Shown in pieces: positions 1-12,400 of a DNA stretch of 23,816 nt. Source of the DNA: Perkinsus marinus ATCC 50983. Its lineage: Eukaryota > Perkinsozoa > Perkinsida > Perkinsidae. The position numbers and the translations under genes were made by a program. The stretch is taken from positions 22,393 to 46,208 of the forward strand of contig NW_003212648.1 in the NCBI RefSeq assembly GCF_000006405.1, written 5' to 3'. Numbering within the stretch: the stretch's first letter is position 1; every line of letters starts with the position of its first letter. Below the pieces are notes generated by a model that searched no databases, was not told the origin of the DNA, and saw only the letters and a list, made by a program, of their open reading frames with translations.

Positions 1-128
1 CTGATTCAGAAAATTCACAAGTGAAAATCTATTCCAAAGTGGATTCTAAGTTTCGAAGTTGAACATGTGATTTTGACATCAATGTGAAATCTTGCAATCT
101 TGCATTTCCTCAACGGATATTTCTTCAG

Positions 129-421
129 GACAACTATGGCCTTATCAATAAGCAAGCGTGTATTGATAATGACCAGTCGGCGCTTATGGTGTCGGGCCAC
201 TCGTGCTCTTCTTTGACTGATTGCGACTCTCCAGTGAGCGGAAGCAATTATCAACTTTATGGCGGCGGAGCGATGCAATTTTTGAAAAGTGGATGGGTGG
301 CGGTATGTTACTGCGACAAGGTCTGCAATGAGCAAGACAGTTGGGCGGTGGTGGGCCGATTGCTGGTCCGCGGTCCAAAGGGTTCGGAAGCGTGGGTGTT
401 TGCCGAAGCATTAACGTTCAA
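129..421 (+). CDS. Exon of giant gene: cysteine-rich CYCD unit
   Basis: The acceptor is TTTCTTCAG at 120-128. The exon reads in phase 0 from DNYGLINKQ through WVAVCYCDKVC to LVRGP and AEALTFK, a cysteine-rich unit that recurs at 2229-2782 as EYKVCWSES...EAGTLVI. The best donor is at 422, splitting a Lys codon and giving ALTFK-LTIHGWGLS. A second donor at 392 has the same phase and would shorten the product by ten residues. No initiator Met is visible, so this is internal to the gene. Confidence 0.8.
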
Positions 422-3400
422 GTGGGAAAGGTCGCGGGTTCGAATCCCACAGGGTGCATTTTTCAGGTTAACGATACATGGATGGGGCCTGTCTAGTGGC
501 AACCGTATCCTTATTATCGATCACTTTAAAGACTGTGGTGTAGTGAACTCCACTCAAAGTACGGATGTGAAAGGTCCCGTTAATAGCGGAGCGTTGCTAT
601 CGGGCATAGGCAATATGATGACGATTGTACCAGCTGATCCAAGGTAAACACGAAAATATTTGGTTTTCTTTGTGCAGTGTGACAATATCAGTTCGTGACA
701 ATATGAAAATTTTGAGAAAATTTTGGGAAATTCTTTTTGGTTGTATGGCAGGTATAAGCTGCGATGATATTCTTTTCTGTTTTCAGTTCTTCGGGTTCCA
801 TTATAACATTTGGTACGAATGTGACACCGGTAGCACACGGCTTGAAAGATGGTGACTATATTCAAATCGATAACGTTGTGGAGACGACCGTCGGAAAAAG
901 CGCTAGCAGTGAGTATTGTATGGTCCTCTCTGGAGCGTCTGAGTGAAATTACTGTTTTCATCGGGGCGCGGTTGAGGAAACTGAGTCAGTGATTTTCGCT
1001 TTCCTCAGCTGAAATAAGAGAATAAGTCACTAAAAATAGGACTTCGTATACGAATAAGGCTAGAAGTGTTCCGAAACCAACAAAAAACTCCCAATATTTC
1101 TCAGGGTTTCATATTATCACTGACACATGTAGTTGATCATGTGCATATTTCACCCACACTGTACTGAGTATTGGTATTTTTCATTTCTTTGAAAGCAAAG
1201 AAATGAAAATTTCCAAGTCTACTTTTCATTCTGAACTGGGGAAAAGATAGCCCTCTTCCATAATCAGCATTTAGGGATGAACAAGTGTGATAACTTTGAT
1301 GGAAAACGAAATGAATTTGAACTCGTTTAGTTGTGAGGAAAAAATTATTCGCCCACTCCGAATTCCTCGAAATGACTCGTGTTGTAGACGGCATTTTGTT
1401 GGAATTTACGGTGACAACTAAGGGCGCATTGTGAAATTCAAAGTTAGTTTAGTTTTGAATGTGAAGTTCCAGAGGGTGGGGAATATCATTCGATGATTTT
1501 TGAGGTTTTACAACAGTTTTGTATACCTGATACTCCGAATCGTCTACAACGGGGTGGATTGCTGTTTGTGGATCGACGAAATATGGTTGTTGAACAGCTG
1601 CCACAGTACGCGCCATCCGAAGAGTCCGTTTCGTGTCACGGCTTGAAACGGAGCTGAAATTTTGTATATAGACCCTCCTAGCCATATTATATTGTTTAAG
1701 TGTGTCGCGGATCAAACTACTGATGAGAAAAAATCGCCACGTATTTTAACAAGTGATGGTATTGGGTATTTGTAGGGAAGCTGGAGGAGGAGGACATGAT
1801 AAACACGTCTCATGAAGTCGCCTATATTGATGATTATTCGATACGAATTCCTCTGAGCTTCTCGGAAGACTCATACCCTGCATTCGATATGGTAAGTATC
1901 TCGTGGAGTGTCGTAGGAATACTGACCGCTACTTTGACTTGAGTGATGTGATCATGTTATATGGTCACATTACTCAACAACGAATACGACCAATCAGCCT
2001 GTATATGATTCATATACAATGGTCGTAACAGAGCACGCCTCACTGAGTTGTCAATGATGTGGTATGTGTCATTGAATAATTAGAAGTATTGTCCTGATCA
2101 TTCACAGTGTGAAAAATGGTACCGAGAAGATATTCTTATACTATTAACGTTTTCCCTCAACCTACGGTGTATCGAGAATCTTCGGAATACGCAATTCAAA
2201 AGACAAGTAATTGATTATAACGTATCAGGTTGGAAGCACGCCAGCAGTAACTTGGGTGAGAAATTCCGAACAGGAATACACAGATATAATGTCACTATCG
2301 ACGGGAGAATATAAAGTTTGTTGGAGTGAAAGCGCGAACTCTGCGGAGACAGATTTTGTGGCCGAAGCGGGGACGTTGGTGATAACAGAAGCTCCGTCAA
2401 TGCTTGCGAGTTTATCGCTACTTACGATCGAACCGGACGTGTCTCAACCGATAATTATATCATTTACGACGGGAATCAGCGAAAAATACGCGGAAATTGA
2501 AAACGCGATGCAAATGAAAATAGTTTTTACTGATCCTTCTTATTTGGAGGCCAGAACGATTCATGATGGGCCGGTTGTAATTGACAGTAATTTTGACGAG
2601 CTTAGCGAAGCGAAGCAGAATGTTTGCGGTAAATATTTGAAAGAAGTGTGGTCATCGGACGCGAACGGATTTCCAATGCCACAAGGATGTTATTCAAAAG
2701 AGGACAGTGTTGATCCGAGTGTAACAAAGACAGAATTTTATATAGTCTTTCAGAAGAGGAACGGCTTAAAGGCAGCAACCAGGTGAGCATAGGCGTGTTG
2801 GACTTTGTGTGGACTCTCCTCAGCTGGGGAGTTCCCTCGCTAACTATACAAATTTACGCGTGAATTCGGGCAGAAATTTGCAGGAATTCCCGAAAATTTA
2901 CTCAGAATTCCCATAGGGCGAAGAATTCATGTGCAGGTATAAAATAGTGATGCACGCTATTGCTCGAGAAACGCTTACGAAAACGCAACCTCTGAATGCG
3001 GCGGTTCAAGTGTGGATTATGGACGATGTTGTTGAACGCCCTCTGAATGTTATTGAGCTCGGCAAGGCCGTGGCCAGCAGGAGCATGGCTACTGGGGCGA
3101 ACAGTCGGGTTGCTGGGAATCCCACGTTCCACTCTAGTGATGGGCTCGTTGTCACTGGTGGCACTGAGCAGTTGTTGGAGCTCACTTCGTACTGTATTGA
3201 TGATGATTCCACTGACAGTACGCCGGACTCGAATAGAAAATGTCAACCCTGTCGAACTGAGGAAGATTGTGGGAATAGTGATGGTAAGCATTGCTTTTAG
3301 GGAGTTAGCACGGGGGTGAACAGTTCAAAACACCTGGGGTTGATCTTTAAACTGGCACATACACGGGGTTGTTGATTCAACAACCCCGTGGATGTGAACA

Positions 3401-6400
3401 AGAACAACCGTTGTTCTTGTTACTTGTACATTTCTCCTTACTGCAATAAGTAGGCACACTGCGTTGAAATGTTTATAGTAGTAACGCAACATTCAATTCG
3501 GAAGTAAGCGTTGTAGGAGAATTAAAACTGTTATTTTTTACATAATTTTCGGGAAACCTATCGACATTAATTTCACTATTTAGCAGAAAACCGTTTATAG
3601 TTTCCTGATCATACATTATCGTGGATACTCCCGTGCTGTATATCAAAATCGACATAATCACTTTCGCATAGTCGCCAATAGTCATATGCCAATCTTGCAA
3701 TCTTGCGTCCACTTGCATTTCCTCAAATTTCAGTTACTCGCATATGGTGTGTCACCCCAATAGTAGCGTCCTGTGCTTCAAACAACCTCGCGAATGTCCC
3801 GGCCTTCAGCGTCAAACTGCGGGCGGAGTCTGGCGGGCCGATCAGCTCGGGAAGCATTATAAGACGTGAGGGGGAGCGAATCTTGCAATCTTGCATTTCC
3901 TCAACGCATTTCAGTGTATTTGCATCCGCTACTGAGTTGGAATATTCAGCATGATGTGGTGGCTACGTGTACTCCCCTCCAAGGCGCTGTGTGTGGGAAC
4001 GTCACTGTTGAAGCTGAATCAGTGGTTGGCTCAGAGGAACATGTTAATGTGAGAGTTTTTGTCACGCGCCACGAAATTAGAAACTGTCGTGTGTGGTGAT
4101 GATTCACAGAAATTTGGGAAATTCGAGAGTAATTTTCGCGTTCACGATTGCGAAATTCAAAATTCTCCAAAATTTTGAGAGTTGCAGCAGACAGATACTC
4201 GTCAAGTTTGATACCATGTTTTCGACTTTCGCTGGAGTATCTTGCGCAGCGCGAAGAAATTATCAGTGCTATCTTGAGAAGCGTTCCCACACTACGGTAT
4301 GTGTGGCATTAAATATAGAATACCTTTGTTTAGTTGTTTCTATAATATAGTCGAATTTATCAGCGAGCATATGCCTCCCGACTTACTACTGGCGCGGGTC
4401 GCCCCGTGTGAATGAGTGGGTATTGTGATTGATATCATTACAAGTTGTGATAGTATGCGTTTATCGACGAGCACTCCGCAACGTTATGGATACAACATCT
4501 GAGAACCAAGACTGCTGCTGTTGACTTCGTCTACTATACGAATTGACTCTAGGTTTGGCATATAGAATAATCCAGCGAGGAAAAACTCTAATTTTGTGAC
4601 TTCATTTCAACTCAGCAAAGTCAGTTGTACAAGATTATGATGTTATCTATTTCGAGTGTCATCACCGTAAAGTGCTACCCGTGGCGTGGTTTAGATTCAT
4701 AGCTGTATATTTTACGGGAAAATTGCGGAGCGAGCGGAGCACATACCGCAACAACAGGCACTTTCGCGTTGTGCGTGCCTGCAGAGTTATTCTGGCTTAA
4801 CTACGAAGCGTGGAGGCTATCAGATAGGTCAAACGACTCCTCTATATGCGGAGGTGTTGCGAAAAATCAGAAAACTCGATTATGCGAACAGCTCGGAGAG
4901 ATATGCACGAAAAACTTTGATGATGGAGAAATGTCCTACCCGGGGATCGAACCGGGGACCTATGTCGAATTCTTTGATTGAGTCCATAGACGTGGACTCA
5001 GTGAGCTCCACCCCTTCGTCACGAAGGCCTAGTTTGAATGACCAAAGCGGAAATAGGTGATATCGTTGCTGCCTTGGTCAGGTTATCAAATTGACGATGC
5101 CGTCAACATTGACAACAATCACTGATGTCATTCAGCATACCATCAATATAGGCAACCTCAGGCTGCCTGAGAATGGCTTCTTTCCAGAGGCGATTACGGC
5201 TGAGCTCTTACGGGAGGAGGATGCTGGCCCGCAGTGAGTTGGGATGGCGTTACTTGGTCGTGACTTTGACAACAGCGAAAACTATGCAGAAAAGGGGGTT
5301 TGTGGGGAACTATTCTTTATGGTATTTCACTGATGCTAGTGGATATTATTTTGACTCGGAAGAAATTTTCCCATGAAAAATTTTGGAAACGGCATTTTTT
5401 AGCTGTGTGGATCGAGTCACTCGATTCGAGTGTGATTTTTCCCGAAATTTCAAAAAAAAATTTTTCCCGAAAAAATGACGATTGATGAATTTTGGTGAAG
5501 TTAGTAGATGCGTGGAAGATCATGTGATGGTAGTTTGCATCGGATTTCGCATCGTAATGAAATGTGAAAAAAAAATCGTTTTTGATGATTTTCTGGCGCC
5601 TCACCCTCATAGAAGTTCATTGTTGTAAATTATATTAATCGCTTCTTCTTCCCCTGATGAAATGGTCAATTAATGCAGCTTCGCTCCGCTAAATTATGTT
5701 TTTTTTCTCTCTCAGTTACTGGGGTTCGGTGGTAGCCACTGGGTCATCAAAATTATGGGTGCAAACGACAGTGGCATCGGCGAGCATGGTGAGTCGGACT
5801 GGAGACGGCAATGAGAAGCCATTCAAAGGCGACTTGAAAAACGAATTATATTTTCGGATCGTCACGGGATTTAACGTCTATGCTGCAACAAGCGGAGATG
5901 CGCAGATGACTTTCTTCCTACCACCAGGGTGAGTAACCCAAATCGATCACTCGGGCGCGCGCTATTATCGTAGCAGGTACAAATGTGCCCAAACTGGTAG
6001 TGCATGCACTTCATCGTGTATTGCCGATAATTTTGTTCCGGACACTTTGTCGGTTTTCAAAGACGCCGAGACGGGTGAATATCTGGTGCCCTCGAGCCGT
6101 GGGCAGTTGGGACAAGCAGTAGCGGACTTGGTCAACGAGGCTGAGTGGAACAGCACGGACGCTCTGGGTAGGGAATTTCGTGGCGCGTGACGCTCATGTG
6201 TTAGTACCTATGCTGGGAGGTTGTGTAATGTTATTTTGTATTATTATGATTCGCCGTGTACCACAGTTGAATAGTGTGATCGAGTATCACGGAACCAGCG
6301 TTAGTGAGCACTGCCGCATTTCCAGGTCAAATTACTATTCCAGTGACAAGTTGAATTTTTTACTCGCTTGGTTGATTTTTTAACTTTTCCGTTAACTTTT

Positions 6401-9400
6401 TTACCCATGGTTTTGACAAACCCGCGCGCATTGTTATTGCGCACGTCCTTGGTTAAAATAAACTCCCGAAATTTCGAATTAACTGGGTATAACATTTTCC
6501 GGGTAGTATTTAGCAAGACATATGAATCTTCTTAGTATTCTACTACTACAACCACGGGTAAAATGTAGTTTCACCCGTTTGACGTGAAGTGGCGTAGTAC
6601 ATGGTGAAAAACGCGATATTCGCGCTACGCAGTAGTCGTGAAATATATTTTTAACTAGTGTTTTTCATATCACGCGTGAAACTCCAATATTACCGAAAAA
6701 TGGTAAAAAAATTAAACTTGTTGGTAAAATAAGAATTTGACCTGAGAATGCTATGGCCTGTCTGCAATAAGTCTACTACAGACACTATAAGAGTACAACT
6801 ATTTTCTCTTTCAGGCGTGATAAGCCAACCTGGGTACGTTCCGGCCACATGTCGACTCACATTCCGGGAGGGTATGGTGATGTATGGCAACACTGTGGTG
6901 TTCGTCGGCATCACTGTGGACAATCCCTCTACAGCGCTACAACAGGTGAGTTAATTCCCGGGAGTTTTCATCGATAATCGTTGGGTTATTTAGTCCGATA
7001 GTACCAATGTGTGGACATTTGAAGTGAATCAGAAAGACAGCGGGCCGAGTTATGATAAGGCAGCTTTGATGTTCACTTTGTCGCAACCCACGACGACGAC
7101 AGCGTCCTTCGCGCCTGTCGCCAATCCTGAGCATTTCAGTTCTAATGTGGCGGTTCTTGGAAAGCTGTCGGACGAAGTCATTATTCCCACCAATTTCGCT
7201 GTAGAGGCTTGGAATGAACTGCAGATCTTTTTCAAGACGGAACAAGAGTGCGGTAGCGCTGATGATGGTGCTGCACAAGTGTGGGTTGAAGCACCTGCGG
7301 GTTTTGACTTTTCAAACTATTGTTCGCTCCTTACGCTTGACGACGGCTATTTTGTACCCGAACCGGCGATTCCCACGAAGAGATTACCGGTTGGCACGAA
7401 TATTGATTGTCGTGGCGCAGCGACTTTAACTTTGGCTGCATCGAGCACCCTATATAACGTTGCTCGGGTCGCTACTACCAGCCGTATATTGGGAGGACAG
7501 TTCTACGCGTTCGGTCTGCAAGTTCGGAATGCCGCTGAGTATGAGCATGGTGGTAGATGGACCATCACGACTCGCACAAAATCTGGTTCACCATGTGATC
7601 GCAGTTTCTACAATGTGAGAATGAACCCTCAGGAAGCAGCGGGCAGCAATAGCCAGTCTTGGGGTGTTTACCAACGAGCAATGCCGCGCAGTAACTTTGG
7701 TATCACCTTGGTCGACTTGAAACCGGCGGTTTTGGAGACGGATTCTCCCACTGATATAATCATCTTTCCTATAATCGTCCAGAAGAACACGAAACAAAAC
7801 TTCAGGATTGTGGCGCCTGGAGGATACAAATGGGAGTTCACTAATGAGGAATTCAAGTGACATTCCATATCGAAAATCATCCCTGGAACATGAATCGCTT
7901 CGCTCCGCTCAGATACAAATCACCGCAGATTGGTCTTGCGGAGAGTGAGGTTGTCGAAGGGGCCGATAGGGATCTGCCGTTGACAACGATTCCTAGTCGG
8001 CCGATCGTGGAGCCCTTCAATGAGCTCATTGTGGCGTATTTGAGCAGCGAACTGGTGGCCGGCTATCAGTATGGCATCAAGACTAAGATAAGAGTTCCTC
8101 GGAATACTCCAACTGCAAGTTCAAATGTTTTCATCATTGAATTCGGCTTCGATGAAACAACATTGACAGGGCGTTCTGAAGTAGGGCGGGCGAAGAATTA
8201 TGTGGCGCGTGACGAATGCATTACGTAGGCTGGAGTGGAAGATGCCCCGCCAGTGCAAGCCTTGATCAATGGAGAGATTACCTATCGCACGAGCATCGTT
8301 GGGGCGAATAACGAGATATGCTTCCGCATACAGACTATAACCCCTATTGCCCGGTGAGTTTTGTATGGTCTCGTGGCCTAATGGATAAGGCGTTGGTCTT
8401 CGGAACCAAAGATTGTGGGTTCGAGTCCCACCGAGATCGTTTTTCTTGGTTTTTCAGGGGCGGAGGACTAGTCATTGAAGGACCAACCGGTTTCATTTTC
8501 GAGAAGGAGTGCACGGCTATCACATTCCCCGACTTTACGTCCTTACCAACGGATAGCTACTGCCGATATGAAATCGATCAGACTGCTCGTGACATACCCG
8601 TGGTCACCATCACTGCTGGCATTAGCGGCATCGCCGCTGGCATGTACAAGTTCTGTCTAACCGTCCAGAATCCGAGCACAGTCAGCGATACCATCGGTAT
8701 GTGGACATTCCACAGCTACGCCCTCATCAGCGGAAAGACCTATTTAGACTATTCAACGCAGGTAACCTTCCCTTGAACGTGCGCTATGAGAATGTCGCTC
8801 TGAAATTGATGATAGCTGGGCTATAACGTAGACAGGGTTCAGCTACAATAGTCAGGCACCTGGGTTCTCCATCAAGGGCCCAATGTATGCCTATCGGTTA
8901 CTGGAGCAACGCCGCCGGGATGAGTGTGGCATCGCCCCAGTATCGAGCACTTGTACTTTGGAAGAATTGAGCTACTGGCTCACAGGAAGGGATGACCGTC
9001 CTGGTGAGTGCGATAGTGACCTCTGTTGGCGTCATGAAGTTGATCTCAACGACTGATCGAACGATATACCAGGAAACGCGCCCCACCCCTCTGGGGTGAA
9101 ATTTTAAAGTCGCTAAGAATTTCGCTTCCTCCCCGTGCACATTCAACAGTCTACAGGCGGGATGCGCAGTGTTCATTCTATTTCAGGATTTCCTAATCAG
9201 CTCATATTCGGGTTCGCTCTAACGCACGCTGGCCTCGATGGTCAGCTGGTCGTCACAGCTCCGATTGGCTTCGAGTTTGATTATGAATGCGGAGTCGTCA
9301 CGGATTCTTCTCGGGTGAGTGCTTCGCGCGCCACGAAATTATTGAATATATTCACGTTATCGGTTCGCATAACTTACCGCTGTTTAGCCGGGGGATAGTC

Positions 9401-12400
9401 AGCATACATAGACTTGCCCTCCCGCCCCACATGGAACCTTTGCCCCCTAGATGATATTTTGAGCCTATTCACTCATTTGTGATAGTGAAATTATCTTTGC
9501 CATTTTGGGAGGATTAAGTAGCGTCCGCTGTGAAGGAATCACAGTCGTACAGGGACATGGTCGACTACATGTGTTGGTGACAATTTAAGAATTTTCGGAA
9601 ACTTTTTTGTTGATTTCTGAACCTTTCTACCCGAATTCGTATATAAACTTCTATTATTACTGAGGGAACTCCTGAGCTCAGCTGAGGAAACGGAACATAT
9701 ATTCCTACTCCAACACTGTATAGGAAACTCCTGAGCTCGGGTGAGGAAAGCGAACATATATTCCTACTCCAACATTGGGGAGCTCTATACGTATATGCCT
9801 AGTCATGTTATTGCTCTATTGATAACAGGTTCTCGATGCCACCAAGTCGACAGACGACACATCCCTTCCAGATAGCTTCACCCAGCTTTACGAACCATGG
9901 CCAGCTCCGCCGTTTGGGGAGATTACGCGTTGTACTGCTGAGGACAACGTGGCTCGTATGGACATCAGGCAGGGGCTTAACGCAAGCAAATTATACATAT
10001 TCCGGCTTGGCATTTTGAGGAACCCCAACGCGACGCCACAGCGCAACAAGTGGCTCATCGAGTACGGAAATGAAACCTCAGAGCCGATTGATGGTTTCCC
10101 GATATGGGCATTCTACTATGGGAAAATTACGGCTAGTGACACTAGCGCTAGCTCCAGCATTCGACCTACTTATAATCTGGTTACTATCGAACTTGGGGTT
10201 ACCAACACTATTCCGGGTGGAGGCCTTATCGAAGTAAGTCCTCCAAAGTCGTTATTTGATTGAATATTTTGTTGTTGTAGATAGAAGCACCGACGGGCTT
10301 CCTGATAGCTTCGGAATGTGAGGCCACAGTGAGTGAGAGAGACACTGGTGTGCCGATCGAAGTGGAGTGTAAAGGGGCAGCCAGAGCGTCAAATGACTGC
10401 CAGATACTGGTAGGTCACCTGTTGTTAGTTACTCATGACGATGAACATGAATAGAACCCAATGTTGAGTAGATTCAACTTGCGGTGGAGCTGCTATAATA
10501 CTTTTCTCCAGTGTGGGGAAATATATACATGGTCAACTACGTGTGTTGATTATTATAATATGGAAATTGTGAGAAAATTCCGGGAAAATTTCCCGAATTT
10601 CCCGGGAAATTCGTGTTGGTTTCTGTACACTTCTACCCTATGCTCTATAGTTAGTGAGGAAACTCTTGAACTCAACCGAGGAAAGCAAACATATATTCCT
10701 CTAACACTGCTTTTCTCTACTCATTATTCCCAGTATTTCTACTGCCATCTCTACCTTAATTGCCATTAAAAATATCGGTAATTCTATTATAGCTGTTTCC
10801 AATTTCACTAGTTCCAATTTTTATCTATAAATGACACTTTACTAGATGTATGTAACAATACAAAGAGTCTGTACCTCCTACAGTAGTATGTGAAATACCG
10901 CGCGCTCCTTCTCGGTATTGTACCGAGAGGCTGGTGGTCGTCTCTCGCACGGTTTCGGTTGAAGACCGGGTTGGGCCTTCTAGCCGAGGTTGCTTCCTCT
11001 CCATCAGGGTTATGCTCAGGTCTCGGCTGGCCAATCGATGGTCGCTAATGCGATCTACATAATTACAGTGATGGTTAGTAACCCTACTTCGATATCTCCT
11101 GTGAACTCGTGGACATTCCAGTCCTATGAGAAGGCTGATGTTACTACCTCTACACTAGACTATGCGCAGTTTCCAGGTATGCAATTCGGATAGGCATTCT
11201 AGGGTGTATTTTCTAGTGCATCGTGGTGGTCTGCAACAAGGCCTCGAGTCACTGTAAATGTAAATTTCTGTTCCAGTGAAATTTTTGTATTTATTTCCAT
11301 ATTTAAGATTTATTCTTGGCGAAGTAACGCGGTATTTTATTGGAAAAATGCGATATTCGCGATATGAACTGAATTGAAAACACTTACACAACCGAACGAA
11401 ATATGACTCCATCTCATGTGAGGTACATCACGTGTTTTACGCGTTTTTGAGAAATGTGAAAGGTGAAATAACTTTTTCACTCGTGTTGCATACTTATTCA
11501 ATTGATGAATAATAATCGTAAAGTTGCGATGCATCCTCGCGGCTTGTGAATTTGACAGTTCAGTGCCGCGTCACTGCGCCACAAAATTAATTTTCTTTGT
11601 ATCTCAGGTTTCAGCGTGAACTTCGTCACCACCTCTTTCAAGATGCTATCTGCGTCATCCCATTACGGCCTCACCGAAGTCCGCTTAGAATTTCTCATGT
11701 CGTTTCCGGACGTCGTTGTGGCCAGTGACGAGATAGTGCTACTAGCCCCTCGAGGCTTCAGCTTCAGCGAGATAGGTGAGTTCATATTCATGTTTATTTG
11801 ATCGGCAGTGCTCTTCTTAGGCAAGGAAGAGTGTAGGGATTATGCATTGATATCACATGAAGGAGTATCACCATCTACAGCCCTGGACCGGAGTCCTCCT
11901 GTATGCTCTGCTAATATGATTTCGTGGACTATTCTGGAGGGAGCTTTGTTCGCTTCGGTGAGAATTGACGGCTTCGCTCGCGGGTGTTTCAGTTGATAAT
12001 GACGTGCGTTATTATCGTGACCTGGGGTTGGCCTTTCATCAGTTTGTGGGAAAATATGCACATGGTTAACTACATGTGTTGGTGACAGTTCTGAGGAAAT
12101 TTTGGTGACAGTTGTCGTTGGTCAGAAATGCCCGTAGAGATAGCTATAATGTAGTGGCCATCAGTTTCGTTGGCAACCCTGAGCTAGCGTGTATAGACTG
12201 CCCTATGCAGACTCCTATTCGCTTCGCGGTATCATCGATGAACCCAGCGACTACTCCAGATGATAACACTTACCATGTAAAACATATCCAATATAATGGG
12301 GGGGATGTACGTGCTAGCGCCGTACTGTACGGGTAGGTCGCGGGTTCGAACCCCAGCGGTGTCATTTTTAAATATACTCACCAAACAGGTACGCAATAAT

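Noticed and set aside
422-466. Reading the frame on through the tRNA-like intron (ERSRVRIPQGA)
   Set aside because: This peptide is the typical mistranslation of a tRNA T-arm; splicing gives the module sequence LTIHGWGLS in correct phase.
12327-12388. A full tRNA gene at the 12 kb site
   Set aside because: The acceptor 5' strand and D-arm are missing and the T-stem pairs poorly, so only a 3' half can be claimed.
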